Source: Ancylothrix sp. D3o
GTDB taxonomy: Bacteria > Cyanobacteriota > Cyanobacteriia > Cyanobacteriales > Oscillatoriaceae
Assembly (NCBI RefSeq): GCF_025370775.1
Contig: NZ_JAMXEX010000015.1
Location: forward strand, 1 to 64,000
Direction: 5' to 3'
Length of the DNA stretch: 64,000 nt
The translations under genes were made by a program, and so were the position numbers. Within the stretch, counting starts at the first letter, position 1. Every line of letters begins with the position of its first letter. Shown here piece after piece: positions 28,007 through 35,767 of the stretch. The notes beneath the pieces are model-generated. The model was not told the origin of the DNA. It saw only the letters and a list, made by a program, of their open reading frames with translations, and did no database searches.

Positions 28007-28279
28007 TTTTAACAACAGATGCGAGTTTTAAAATAGCTTTTAAGCGATTGGTTAAGAAAAATCCTCAGTTGCAAGATAAAATATTAGTGGTTTTAGAGTT
28101 GTTAAGTGATGATTTTTTCACCCCTCTTTAAAGTCTCACAAATTAACGAACTAGAGGGGTTATGGTCTTGTTCGGTTAGTTATGATTGCCGAATTATTTT
28201 TGCTTTTTAAAAAGATGCAGAAACGGGAAACGAGGTAATCGTATTAATTGATATTGGAAGCCCTGATGAGGTTCATTAG
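28003..28279 (+). pseudogene. RelE/YafQ-type toxin, broken
   Basis: The frame starts MILTTDASFKIAFKRLVKKN and DKILVVLELL, a typical start for mRNA-interferase toxins of this type. It then needs a shift near 28130 to read on as SLKSHKL, a second near 28150 to read LEGLWSCSVSYDCRIIFAF, and is interrupted by a TAA at 28208 before KDAETGNEVIVLIDIGS. The conserved LWS.....YR.iF core of the toxin family is recognisable, so the gene is a true remnant with at least three lesions. Confidence 0.8.
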
Positions 28280-28594
28280 ATATGAATTTATTTGAAAAAA
28301 GCGTATAATTTGTACACCTTTGTTAATAAATTAGTTAAATAAAATTCAATTAAATTGATTTTTTGAAATTTTCTTAAAGTCTTTTCTACTATCTGCTTTA
28401 GGCTGATTTCATAAACTAACATCGGCCCAACTTTTACTACCCACTTAGCTTTTCTCAATAAAATTTAAAGGTATAGGTTATTATAAAATTAAAATCAAAT
28501 GGCTGGAAGAAGAGGGGGAGATGGATAAAAAGCAACTCTCGGAACGCGACATTTAGACGAAATACATCACCCCTGCCATAACAGGCTGTTGAAC
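28280..28594. other. Intergenic, no gene recognised
   Basis: AT-rich stretch between the toxin remnant and the repeat. No ORF with family resemblance on either strand. Confidence 0.35.
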
Positions 28595-29015
28595 ATAAAG
28601 GGGCCGGTGTCACGCGAGCAAATGCTTCATCTAATCGCCTCTCAGACCGGCTCAAACAAAATACACATTATTGCCACCCCTGGGGAACACCGGCCCATAT
28701 CTTATCCCATCGGCATCAAAATAGACGTGGACAAATTGCTGCACCGGCATTCATGGACACTTCCCTAGACCAATTTCCACCACCGGCCACCCAACTAACT
28801 CCAAATAATGCGAGCCATCACCGGCCCCCTTTACCCAAAGATCCGCAAGCCACTCAACAGTTAGCTAAAAGCTTATTTGGATTCACGGGGGCCGGTAAAT
28901 GTGATAGATCCGGCTTCTGTAGAAGGGCCAGGGATCTTCGGGTGCCGGTGGATGCAGGGAGGCCGGTGGATGGGGTGCGACAGGCGAATTCTTTGGGGCC
29001 GGTGGATATTAAGAC
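28595..29015 (+). repeat. Composite GCCGGTG repeat family, copy 3
   Basis: It carries the same module order as copies 1 and 2: GGGGCCGGTGTCACGCG, TCAGACCGGCTCAAAC, ACACCGGCCCATATCTTATC, GACAAATTGCTGCACCGGC, CCAAATAATGCGAGCCATCA, CCGGCCCCCTTTACCCAAAG plus ATCCGCAAG, then GATTCACGGGGGCCGG and a right arm of GCCGGTGGAT units. ORFs at 28455-28655 and 28753-29067 are by-products of the repeat. Confidence 0.75.
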
Positions 29016-29068
29016 ATTGATTGAATTGGGTATTTGTTCGCTTAATAAATTTGGTTACTCAAACTAAA

Positions 29069-30037
29069 CTAAACTTTTGGCGATCTCAGAGTAGTTAATA
29101 ATAACAGTGACCAAGGTATATTAATATTCGGAATTAGCCATGAGTATTTTCGCAGTGCCGGTATGGCAGAGGGGATAAGAAATTTTAGTGACCGCAAAGA
29201 TACAGGCCGCTCGCCATTTTCGTCTACTAATCCATAATGTTGAGCTAATTCAGCCACAATCTGCACTTTCCCCGTGCGATCCATAACAGTCGGATCTGCT
29301 GCCAGTGCCGCAATTACCCGCCCTGTCAGCAAAGGAGTTTCCCAATTGTACCCCTCCCTAAACACAGAACTTTGTGGGTCTGTTGCCTCATTTTCCCTCA
29401 TTTGAGCGGCTAAACGAGTGATATGTTCGGTGCCAACAATTCCCGGCCAAATAGAAAGTGACGTAACATGATGTGGCTTTAATTCTATCGCCATATCTGC
29501 GGCTAGGCGATCACAAGCGGCTTTACCCACAGTGTAGGGCACGCCAAAAATGTAAGACAAACCACCCCAAGAAGAAATGGTGCAAATCAATCCCTGCCGG
29601 TGTTGCGTCATCATTCTAGCCGCAAAAACACTGGCTACATAATGACTACGCAATCCCACATTATTACAAGCATCCCAAAAATTTGATTCTTCTTCCCAAA
29701 AACCTTTGCCAGAAGCATCTGTTAATGCTTGTACTCCTGAATAAACATTGTTCACCAATATATCAAGTTTGCCCTGCTCATTTTGAATGCGCTCGAATAA
29801 TAAACGCACTTGTTCATCGTCGCTATGATCTACTTGAATGGGTATGCAAATTCCACCGGCGGCGGTAACAGCTAATTCAGTTTCTCGCAGGCTGCCAAAA
29901 CTATTATCAGACTCTAAAGTGCGACCTGTAATATATACAGTAGCACCAGCTTCACCCAGCCCGACAGCAATTCCTTTGCCTAGACCTCGCGTTGCACCCG
30001 TGACTAATGCTATTTTATCTTCCAGTGGTTTGCTCAT
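29069..30037 (-). CDS. Short-chain dehydrogenase/reductase (DHRS1-like)
   Basis: The 322-residue protein has the SDR Rossmann motif GATRGLGKG near residue 15, the NNVYSG structural motif (NNAG type) near residue 92, Ser in ISSWGG and the catalytic Y-x-x-x-K as YTVGK. IWPGIVGTE follows the active site, as in SDRs. Length and the C-terminal extension fit the DHRS1-like group found in many bacteria. The cofactor is probably NADP(H), from an Arg after the first beta-alpha unit (TGRTLE); the substrate cannot be told. The gene stands alone and points into the repeat copy. Confidence 0.85.
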   Translation of the reverse strand: MSKPLEDKIALVTGATRGLGKGIAVGLGEAGATVYITGRTLESDNSFGSLRETELAVTAAGGICIPIQVDHSDDEQVRLLFERIQNEQGKLDILVNNVYSGVQALTDASGKGFWEEESNFWDACNNVGLRSHYVASVFAARMMTQHRQGLICTISSWGGLSYIFGVPYTVGKAACDRLAADMAIELKPHHVTSLSIWPGIVGTEHITRLAAQMRENEATDPQSSVFREGYNWETPLLTGRVIAALAADPTVMDRTGKVQIVAELAQHYGLVDENGERPVSLRSLKFLIPSAIPALRKYSWLIPNINIPWSLLLLTTLRSPKV

Positions 30038-30185
30038 AATTTATTACCTATCGCACTAAAAACATTTTAAAGCTTAAGCGAGAAAGGGGTCAACCTAGTA
30101 TAAAGTTAGTTGATGGTTTACGCCATAAAAAACTGCACTCAAGCGTTTTTATCTTGTTCGGTTAGTATTAAGGTGATAAATTAAT

Positions 30186-30893
30186 TTAATTTGACGGAAA
30201 TTGCTTGATGTAGGCATTAGCTTGGACGATGATTTTATTTGCTTTAACATTAATTTGTTGAATGTAGAAAGTAGTACCACGATTCGCAACATCATAAAAG
30301 CTTAAAATCTCGCTTACTTGCGCGAGTATAGCATTGACATATTCATCTGGGATTTTATTTGCTTCATTATTTTGGTGAGCTAGAATAACTGCACTGGCAT
30401 TTCTCTCAATTTGAGGAAGACTATTGCAAGTTTGGTAGTTATTCTCTTTACCATTAATCCAGCAAACATGAACGGCGATCACGCCACTTTCTCTAAACTC
30501 ACACTTTACCTGTTGAAGCTGAACTTCCCTCGGCTGGTTTTTGCATATAAATGGTAATTCAGCATTAAGAAAAGCCGTCAATTGTTCTTGAGTAATCGCC
30601 ATTCGGACTGAGCCTTCGGCGGGATGCAATAGTTCAATTTTGCCATGCCTAACGCTTTGAAGATTAACAGCAGAAGCACCGATATCAAACTGAAATTCTG
30701 CGACTCGGAGATGGCGTCGCAGCAGAAAGCCGAATATCTCAATATTGAGAGCATCTAATTTACCAGCTAACAAATCCTTGAGATTGGCTTTTACCCGAAC
30801 TTGCAGGTGTTCTGCATCGATCAACTTCGACAATACCATCTCAATGAACTTGTTTACTGTTTGTTCGAGAAGCTTGTTTTTTCCCTGAGTCAC
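30186..30893 (-). CDS. DUF2993 family protein (LmeA-like lipid-binding)
   Basis: The 235-residue product matches the cyanobacterial DUF2993 pattern: LSKLIDAEHLQVRVKANLKD near the start, then VDSV-type spacing with SVRHGKIELL, ITQEQLTAFLNAEL and a C-terminal beta segment (GTTFYIQQINVKANKIIVQA). DUF2993 proteins resemble mycobacterial LmeA, which binds phospholipid. No clear signal peptide is present. It is monocistronic between the SDR gene and the hydrolase remnant. Confidence 0.78.
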   Translation of the reverse strand: MTQGKNKLLEQTVNKFIEMVLSKLIDAEHLQVRVKANLKDLLAGKLDALNIEIFGFLLRRHLRVAEFQFDIGASAVNLQSVRHGKIELLHPAEGSVRMAITQEQLTAFLNAELPFICKNQPREVQLQQVKCEFRESGVIAVHVCWINGKENNYQTCNSLPQIERNASAVILAHQNNEANKIPDEYVNAILAQVSEILSFYDVANRGTTFYIQQINVKANKIIVQANAYIKQFPSN

Positions 30894-31037
30894 GGCTTAT
30901 GATTGTAGCAACTCATTAATGATATCTTTTAAATCAAAATATTGCATTATTTAAGAGCCCAGAAGGAAAGCTTTATGAAAAAGGACAAAATACTGTCAAA
31001 AAGGCTACATCAAGATTGAATTTGTGTCTACAAAAAA

Positions 31038-31410
31038 TCAGCGTAAATTTTCGCCATGTTGCACAAATTCTAGCAAATGCTTTGCCACTGGCTAAGGTCG
31101 CTCGAAATGTGGTGCGTGACCCGCTTTAGGAATCCATATAAGCTGGCTGTTTAAAATCGCCTGTTCAAACTTTCTCGCATCCTCTATTCCCAATACATCA
31201 TCAGCTTCTCCCCAAAAAATCAGGGTGGGATGTTTTACCCCAGCAATGCGCTCCCTCAAACTAGCATACCCCCCACTTTTAGTAAAAGAAGTGATCGCAG
31301 CTTTCCATCCCGGCATTTCCTGATGTAACAAATCCCCAACAAGAATAAAAGTTTGCTCTACGGATGCCGGCGGGCCAATTGATTCTCCCAAAGGTCGAGA
31401 TATCAACCGG
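31038..31410 (-). pseudogene. Alpha/beta hydrolase, C-terminal half (split and with premature stop)
   Basis: The minus-strand frame reads PGWKAAITSFTKSGGYASL, TLIFWGEADDVLG (acid-residue loop) and GHAPHFERP, where the His of GHAPH is the catalytic histidine. A TAG at 31092-31094 interrupts; the same frame then continues PVAKHLLEFVQHGENLR to a natural stop at 31038. The N-terminal half of the same protein is at 34957-35390, so the gene was split by the mobile DNA between. Confidence 0.85.
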
Positions 31411-31413
31411 CGC

Positions 31414-31575
31414 TTACTCTAGGTCATTGAATAACTCATCAGATTTTGGCCGGTCAGAAGTGATGAGAATTTCGGCATCTACTGCCTTCTTAATCAAATC
31501 GAGACAATACCAATTGTCAAGAGTGCTTATCTGTTTGATGATTTCGTCGGTTAATTCGAGTTTGGTTGGGTGCAT
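31414..31575 (-). CDS. Small ORF in the inserted segment, unknown
   Basis: A 53-codon frame (MHPTKLELTDEIIKQISTLD then NWYCLDLIKKAVDAEIL) begins at an ATG at 31575 and stops 4 bases before the hydrolase remnant. It follows the phage-tail-like genes on the same strand with a 47-base gap. No family is recognised and the ribosome site is weak. Confidence 0.45.
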   Translation of the reverse strand: MHPTKLELTDEIIKQISTLDNWYCLDLIKKAVDAEILITSDRPKSDELFNDLE

Positions 31576-31622
31576 GGTTGTCTATAAATAAATTTCAGTA
31601 AAACATCGAAATTAACAGAAAG

Positions 31623-32093
31623 TTAAAGTGCAAGAAAAATCTCAAACCAAGCACTGATTTCTGGAACAGAAGTTAACGTAGGGAGAAAAGTATAACACTC
31701 TCCAGTCGAGAAAAATTGAGCAAAAGAATTATTAACCGTATTTGGATAATTCATAATAATGGGTGCGTAGCGTATGCCAGATGGTCGCCAACTATTAGGT
31801 AACGTAAATATTGGGAGAAATTGCCCCATTCCCGCCTGAAAAGTTATTTTGGCAGCACCACAAATAAACACCCCAGTGTTACTACGTCTTAAGGATAGAG
31901 GGTTCGAGCCAGCGCTCCATCCAGTGTTATAAACTGGGTTTGTCCATTGGCTCGTGTAGTGATCATGCGTTGCCGATGGGTAAGTTGCGGGTTTATTTGT
32001 AATCCTTTCCCACGTTAACTCACTATCTCTAGCAATAGCCGGATCTATTTGATTCTCAGGGATTGGTGTGCTATGCCCATATTGTTGAATCAT
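31623..32093 (-). CDS. Phage tail-fibre-like protein
   Basis: The 156-residue product contains WERITNKPATYPSATHDHYT, the N-K-P-x-x-(Y/F)-P-(P/S)-x-x-H-x-H signature found in phage tail fibres and related structural proteins. It goes on with aromatic- and Asn-rich beta sequence. Its ATG overlaps the stop of the next upstream gene (TAATG), so the two form a small operon on the minus strand inside the split hydrolase gene. Confidence 0.65.
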   Translation of the reverse strand: MIQQYGHSTPIPENQIDPAIARDSELTWERITNKPATYPSATHDHYTSQWTNPVYNTGWSAGSNPLSLRRSNTGVFICGAAKITFQAGMGQFLPIFTLPNSWRPSGIRYAPIIMNYPNTVNNSFAQFFSTGECYTFLPTLTSVPEISAWFEIFLAL

Positions 32094-32419
32094 TATTGAG
32101 CCTTCGCAAATGTAGCACTCCCCCCACCCACTGCATTAGAAAAAACACAGTTTATGGCAGTCGTTGGAGTCTCTGGTAAATAAAGCTTATGAGTCTGCCT
32201 AGGGGGAACATAATAATCGTAATAAGTGGGGCTGGCAGGTGTTGCAACAGGGGCAAACCTAACAAATAAATCAGCATCACTGCGATTATTAATAATTAAA
32301 GCTTTTCTGTTAGCATTTGCCGCCGCAAACACTGCTGCTGCTGTTGCTTGGGGAATGTTTATAGGAGTTTGCCAGCTTAACGCGGTTGGTAAGGATGGTG
32401 GCGGGTTGTGAAGATACAT
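32093..32419 (-). CDS. Phage structural-type protein, unknown
   Basis: From the internal ATG at 32419 the product is 108 residues: an Ala/Asn-rich helix (ATAAAVFAAANANRKALI) followed by beta segments (INNRSDADLFVRFAP, YYDYYVPPRQTHKLYLP). This recalls small phage head or tail decoration proteins. An upstream start at 32467 would add a stretch that is probably not translated. It overlaps the tail-fibre-like gene by one base. Confidence 0.55.
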   Translation of the reverse strand: MYLHNPPPSLPTALSWQTPINIPQATAAAVFAAANANRKALIINNRSDADLFVRFAPVATPASPTYYDYYVPPRQTHKLYLPETPTTAINCVFSNAVGGGSATFAKAQ

Positions 32420-32429
32420 AGTTTTACCT

Positions 32430-32660
32430 CTATTTGAACTCATCAAGAAAATCAGCACCACTATCACAAAACGATGATTTTCTTACATGAAAGTTAGTAG
32501 TGCTAGAAAGATAACTTTCAACATCATTAAACCTGTCGTCTATAGGTCTATGCTTAGCGGTACTTAAACAAAAAAAAAGAGCAAAACAAGCTATAATGCT
32601 TGAAGAGCAGAGAGATAAGGTTAAACCAGGAACGATGAAAGAAACCACCCCCGCTGCCAT
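32430..32660 (-). CDS. Small membrane protein of the inserted segment, doubtful
   Basis: From ATG 32660 the frame gives 76 residues with one strongly hydrophobic helix (SFIVPGLTLSLCSSSIIACF). An overlapping frame starting MTKDIVKSFAPSIKAGWHG at about 32713 looks like the proper beginning of a protein and then loses coherence, so the gene may be frameshifted. I recognise no family. It precedes the two phage-like genes. Confidence 0.35.
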   Translation of the reverse strand: MAAGVVSFIVPGLTLSLCSSSIIACFALFFCLSTAKHRPIDDRFNDVESYLSSTTNFHVRKSSFCDSGADFLDEFK

Positions 32661-32759
32661 GCCACCCTGCTTTGATAGATGGTGCAAAAGATTTGACGAT
32701 ATCTTTGGTCATAAGGCCCAAAAACGGGACTGAATGAACTATTTAGGCGGATTATTGGG

Positions 32760-33780
32760 CGAAAGTGAGCGAAAAAACCGTTCGGCTGACGCTCACGGCG
32801 AAGCCTTTCCCAAATGGCAGCAAACAGTCTAGGAGTGACTTACCACAAGTTACACCCTTTTTTAACGGAGGCCCCTTGGAGTGCAACGGAACTAAATCAA
32901 CGCCGTCTTTTGGTAATGGATCAGTGTAGGCAAACCAAGATTAATCGAGGCTTTAGCCTAATTATTGATGATTCTGGACACCGCAAAAGTGGTAATTTTA
33001 CAGAGGTCGTGGGAAGGCAATACATAGGAGAAATCGGAAAAACAGACAACGGAGTAGTTATAGTGACTAGCCATCTATATGATGGAGTAAAAAGTCTACC
33101 CTTAGATATAGAATTATATCAAAAAGCCGACTCATTACCCCAAGGCAAGTCCGACCCAGAATTTAAAAAGAAACCCGAACTAGCCCGCTAAGTTAATAGA
33201 CAAAAGTTTAGCGAGAGGATATAAACCTGGAATAGTGCTAGTTGATGGAGGGTATGGAAATAATACAAGCTTTTTACAAGAATTAGAAAAAAGAGAATTA
33301 AAATATATGGGAGGAATTGCCAAAAACCGTAAAGTAATAATTGAAAAAGGCAACGGGGAAAAAGAATCTCTCACAGTAGCTTAGTTAGCTGCATCGTTGC
33401 CCTCAGAAGCTTTCACGAAGATTGAACTATCTCCTGAAAAAGCGAGAAGTGTGTGGGTAGCAACAAGAGAAATAGAGCTATCAAAGTTAGCAGGCAAGAA
33501 AGTAATCGCTATCGTAATGAATGCAGAGACTTTCGAGGAAGCAACTGAAATTGATTACTTAATCACCAATTTTGACTCATTAATTGCCACACAATAATGG
33601 GTAGTAAAAACCTATTCACAAAGAAATTGCATTGAAGTTTTCTATCGGTAAGAGCTCGTGATGGTTAGGGCTAAAGGAATATCAAGTCCGAGATAAACGC
33701 AGCCTAAAAAGGCATTTAATTTTGGTGTTTTGTGCTTATAGTTTCATCCTCTGGCATACCTTAACGCAGAAATGTTGAAT
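32760..33780 (+). pseudogene. IS701-family transposase, decayed
   Basis: The 32814-33191 frame shows the DDE-type pattern of IS701: LTEAPWSATELNQRR, GFSLIIDDSGHRKSG (first catalytic Asp) and VGRQYIGEIGKTDNGVV. It ends at a stop near 33191; shifting frame gives GYKPGIVLVDGGYGNN (second Asp) and ELKYMGGIAKNRKV, then another stop, then AFTKIELSPEKARSVW and the end, NCIEVFYR with VRDKRSLKRHLILVFCAYS-type residues. At least four lesions; N-terminus truncated. Confidence 0.85.
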
Positions 33781-33835
33781 GTCGTTACAAAACTTTACAT
33801 AAATGATGATAAGACTCTTATTAAGGGTTAAAATG

Positions 33836-34885
33836 TCAACATCGCATAATATCTTCCATCCAATGGACATAACTAATTTTTTGGCACATACAAGCCTGTA
33901 AATAGCGGAATTTCTCTAACATTTTATTACCCCATTCTTGGGGAATCGATACAAGTTGTAAAATCAGATAGGCTATGAGACTAGCATAAATTTGTATGCC
34001 AATCCCATTGACATTTTTGCTGATTAGTCTATCCAATTTTAGGTGCATTTTTAAAAACTTCCATCCTGAATTCAACTCCCCAACGTAAGCGATAAATATC
34101 TCTGATTTCATCATCGCTAATTGCCGCCTCACCATCTCTAGGTAAATTAGTGACTAAGCGAAATTCTGTTTTAGTTTCTACATCGCAAAAATTCACAACT
34201 CTATAAGAGTGAGCTTCAGAAGATGAGCCAATTTTTATTAATCCAGTTTCTTCGTCAAATTCGAGTTTCCAATTCTTTTGAATTCGCAGGACAAAATATT
34301 TATCTTTTTGGACTGCGAATTCTATTAAATCTAGTCCGGCAAATCCTCTATCCATTACACCGAGTACAGACGTTCTGCCAGAACGTCTCTACATTTGGAG
34401 GTAATTCAGATATCATTTTTGAGCCAAATTTATAATCATGTGTATCTCCAAAATTTACCAAGCTCTCTTCTAAACTTCCCTTGGACAAATTTAGAGAACT
34501 AAAAAGTTTTACTTGATGATATCCTAGACTCCATAGTAATTTACTCGTTAAGGTAATGACGGTTGAATCAATTGGACATATAGCGTATTTATCCCGGAAT
34601 TTAGTAGGAACTTTTTTCTGGACTAACCGATTCAGTTGAGCATAAATTTTCTTAAATATTTCATGGCTTCTGTGATTGTTGGCCTTGGAAAATGTTGAAA
34701 TTCTTACGTCAATCCCTGTATTATTTAAAAGGTTAAATAAGTCCCTCATACTGGCGCGAGCTATTACCCTGGGCATAAGCCAACCAACACTCAACGTACA
34801 GGCGGCTGTTCAAAACAGGATAATCCTTTTTAGGTAAAGTTTTGAGGATGTCTTTGACAATTTGCGGAAATGAGGTTACAATCAT
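33836..34885 (-). pseudogene. IS4-family transposase, decayed
   Basis: Three minus-strand frames together make one transposase. The N-terminal part (MIVTSFPQIVKDILKTLPKK) starts at 34885 but is shifted at about 34785. ICPIDSTVITLTSKLLWSLG (catalytic Asp region) lies in 34348-34794. MDRGFAGLDL, then LRIQKNWKLEF and YRLRWGVEFRMEVFKN (the Y-(2)-R-W-x-(3)-E/F type C1 signature) lie in 34029-34355, and GIGIQIYASLIAYLILQL with the end in 33836-34135. A palindromic repeat at 34364-34392 breaks the frame in the middle. Confidence 0.85.
34364..34392. repeat. Palindromic repeat inserted in the IS4 transposase
   Basis: GTACAGACGTTCTG and CAGAACGTCTCTAC are near-perfect inverted arms around a single central base, the design of the GTAGAGACGTTNN...AACGTCTCTAC elements common in cyanobacteria. 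It lies exactly where the transposase frame is lost. Confidence 0.8.
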
Positions 34886-34956
34886 TATCAATTATTTGTT
34901 TTAATTGTTTCCCCAAAATTTACCATATTTTAGGCGCTTTTTTTCACCTCGTTCTT

Positions 34957-35390
34957 AACATTCAACACTTCTGGGATGATGCAAAGCAAAATCAAGCGCA
35001 ACTGCACCTCCTAAAGAAGCACAAACTAAAATGATAGGTCGAGTAATCCAGCTTTTTAAAATGCTCAACAGATGCTGACGGATGTTGTAAGGATTGACTG
35101 CAATAGTAGGGAGATATTCCGTAAATCCGAAGCCGAATAAATCCAATGCCCAAATCTCTCGATTAGTTGCTAATAAAGGAAGCAAATGCCGAAATTCTAG
35201 CAGGGAACTATCAAATCCGGGGAGTAACAAAATCGGGGATTCGTTGGATACCAAGCTATCGGGAAAGTAGTGAATATAGGCACTTGCAATTGCCGTTTTC
35301 CCTTGCTCAAAGCGAACTGGAATTACCTGGCGCTGAAGGTTTACAAGAAAGTTGCAAAAAATCAGCGAACATTTGTTTTAACCAACCACA
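34957..35390 (-). pseudogene. Alpha/beta hydrolase, N-terminal half
   Basis: The minus-strand frame reads IPVRFEQGKTAIASAYIHYF, then PILLLPGFDSSLLEFRHLLP (oxyanion-hole region), IWALDLFGFGFTEYL and VCASLGGAVALDFALHHPRS, where the Ser of C-A-S-L-G-G is the nucleophile. The protein then breaks off. A start MFADFLQ at about 35385 lies one frame away, so there is also a frameshift. It continues, after 3.5 kb of mobile DNA, in the fragment at 31038-31410; a middle piece with the lid is missing from both. Confidence 0.85.
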
Positions 35391-35767
35391 GATTTTTTTA
35401 CTAAAGCTATAGCTATTCTATGATAACGCAAGCCACTTGCATGAATGCCTTCCGGTATAAACGTGCTATCCTTCCCACATACCGAACTAAGAGACAAACT
35501 AGCCAGAATTACCGGCATTCATCGGTTCTCGCCTAGGCAAAATGCAACCACCGGCCTTTAATTTAATATGGGCCTCAAACTACCATCTGCCTGCCAAGTT
35601 AACACGCTCCAGAATTTGTTCTAGCGGAATCAACCAAAATTCCCCCTACGGCCATTGAGTCCAGACAACCACAATAAAGTAAAATTTTATTGCAACTAAT
35701 CGCTGTAACCCTTACCCAAGACCGGTGGGGGTTGTTTAAAATTTTCGGCTGGGCATCGCTTCTTTGT
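35391..35767. other. Intergenic with scattered CCGG-rich repeat traces
   Basis: No gene. Several ACCGGC/CCGGT units (ATTACCGGCATTCATCGG, CAACCACCGGCC) recall the composite repeat family, but the conserved modules are absent. Confidence 0.4.

Noticed and set aside
31900-31925. GGTTCGAGCC, resembling a tRNA T-loop
   Set aside because: It is inside the coding frame of the phage-tail-like gene and no cloverleaf can be drawn around it.
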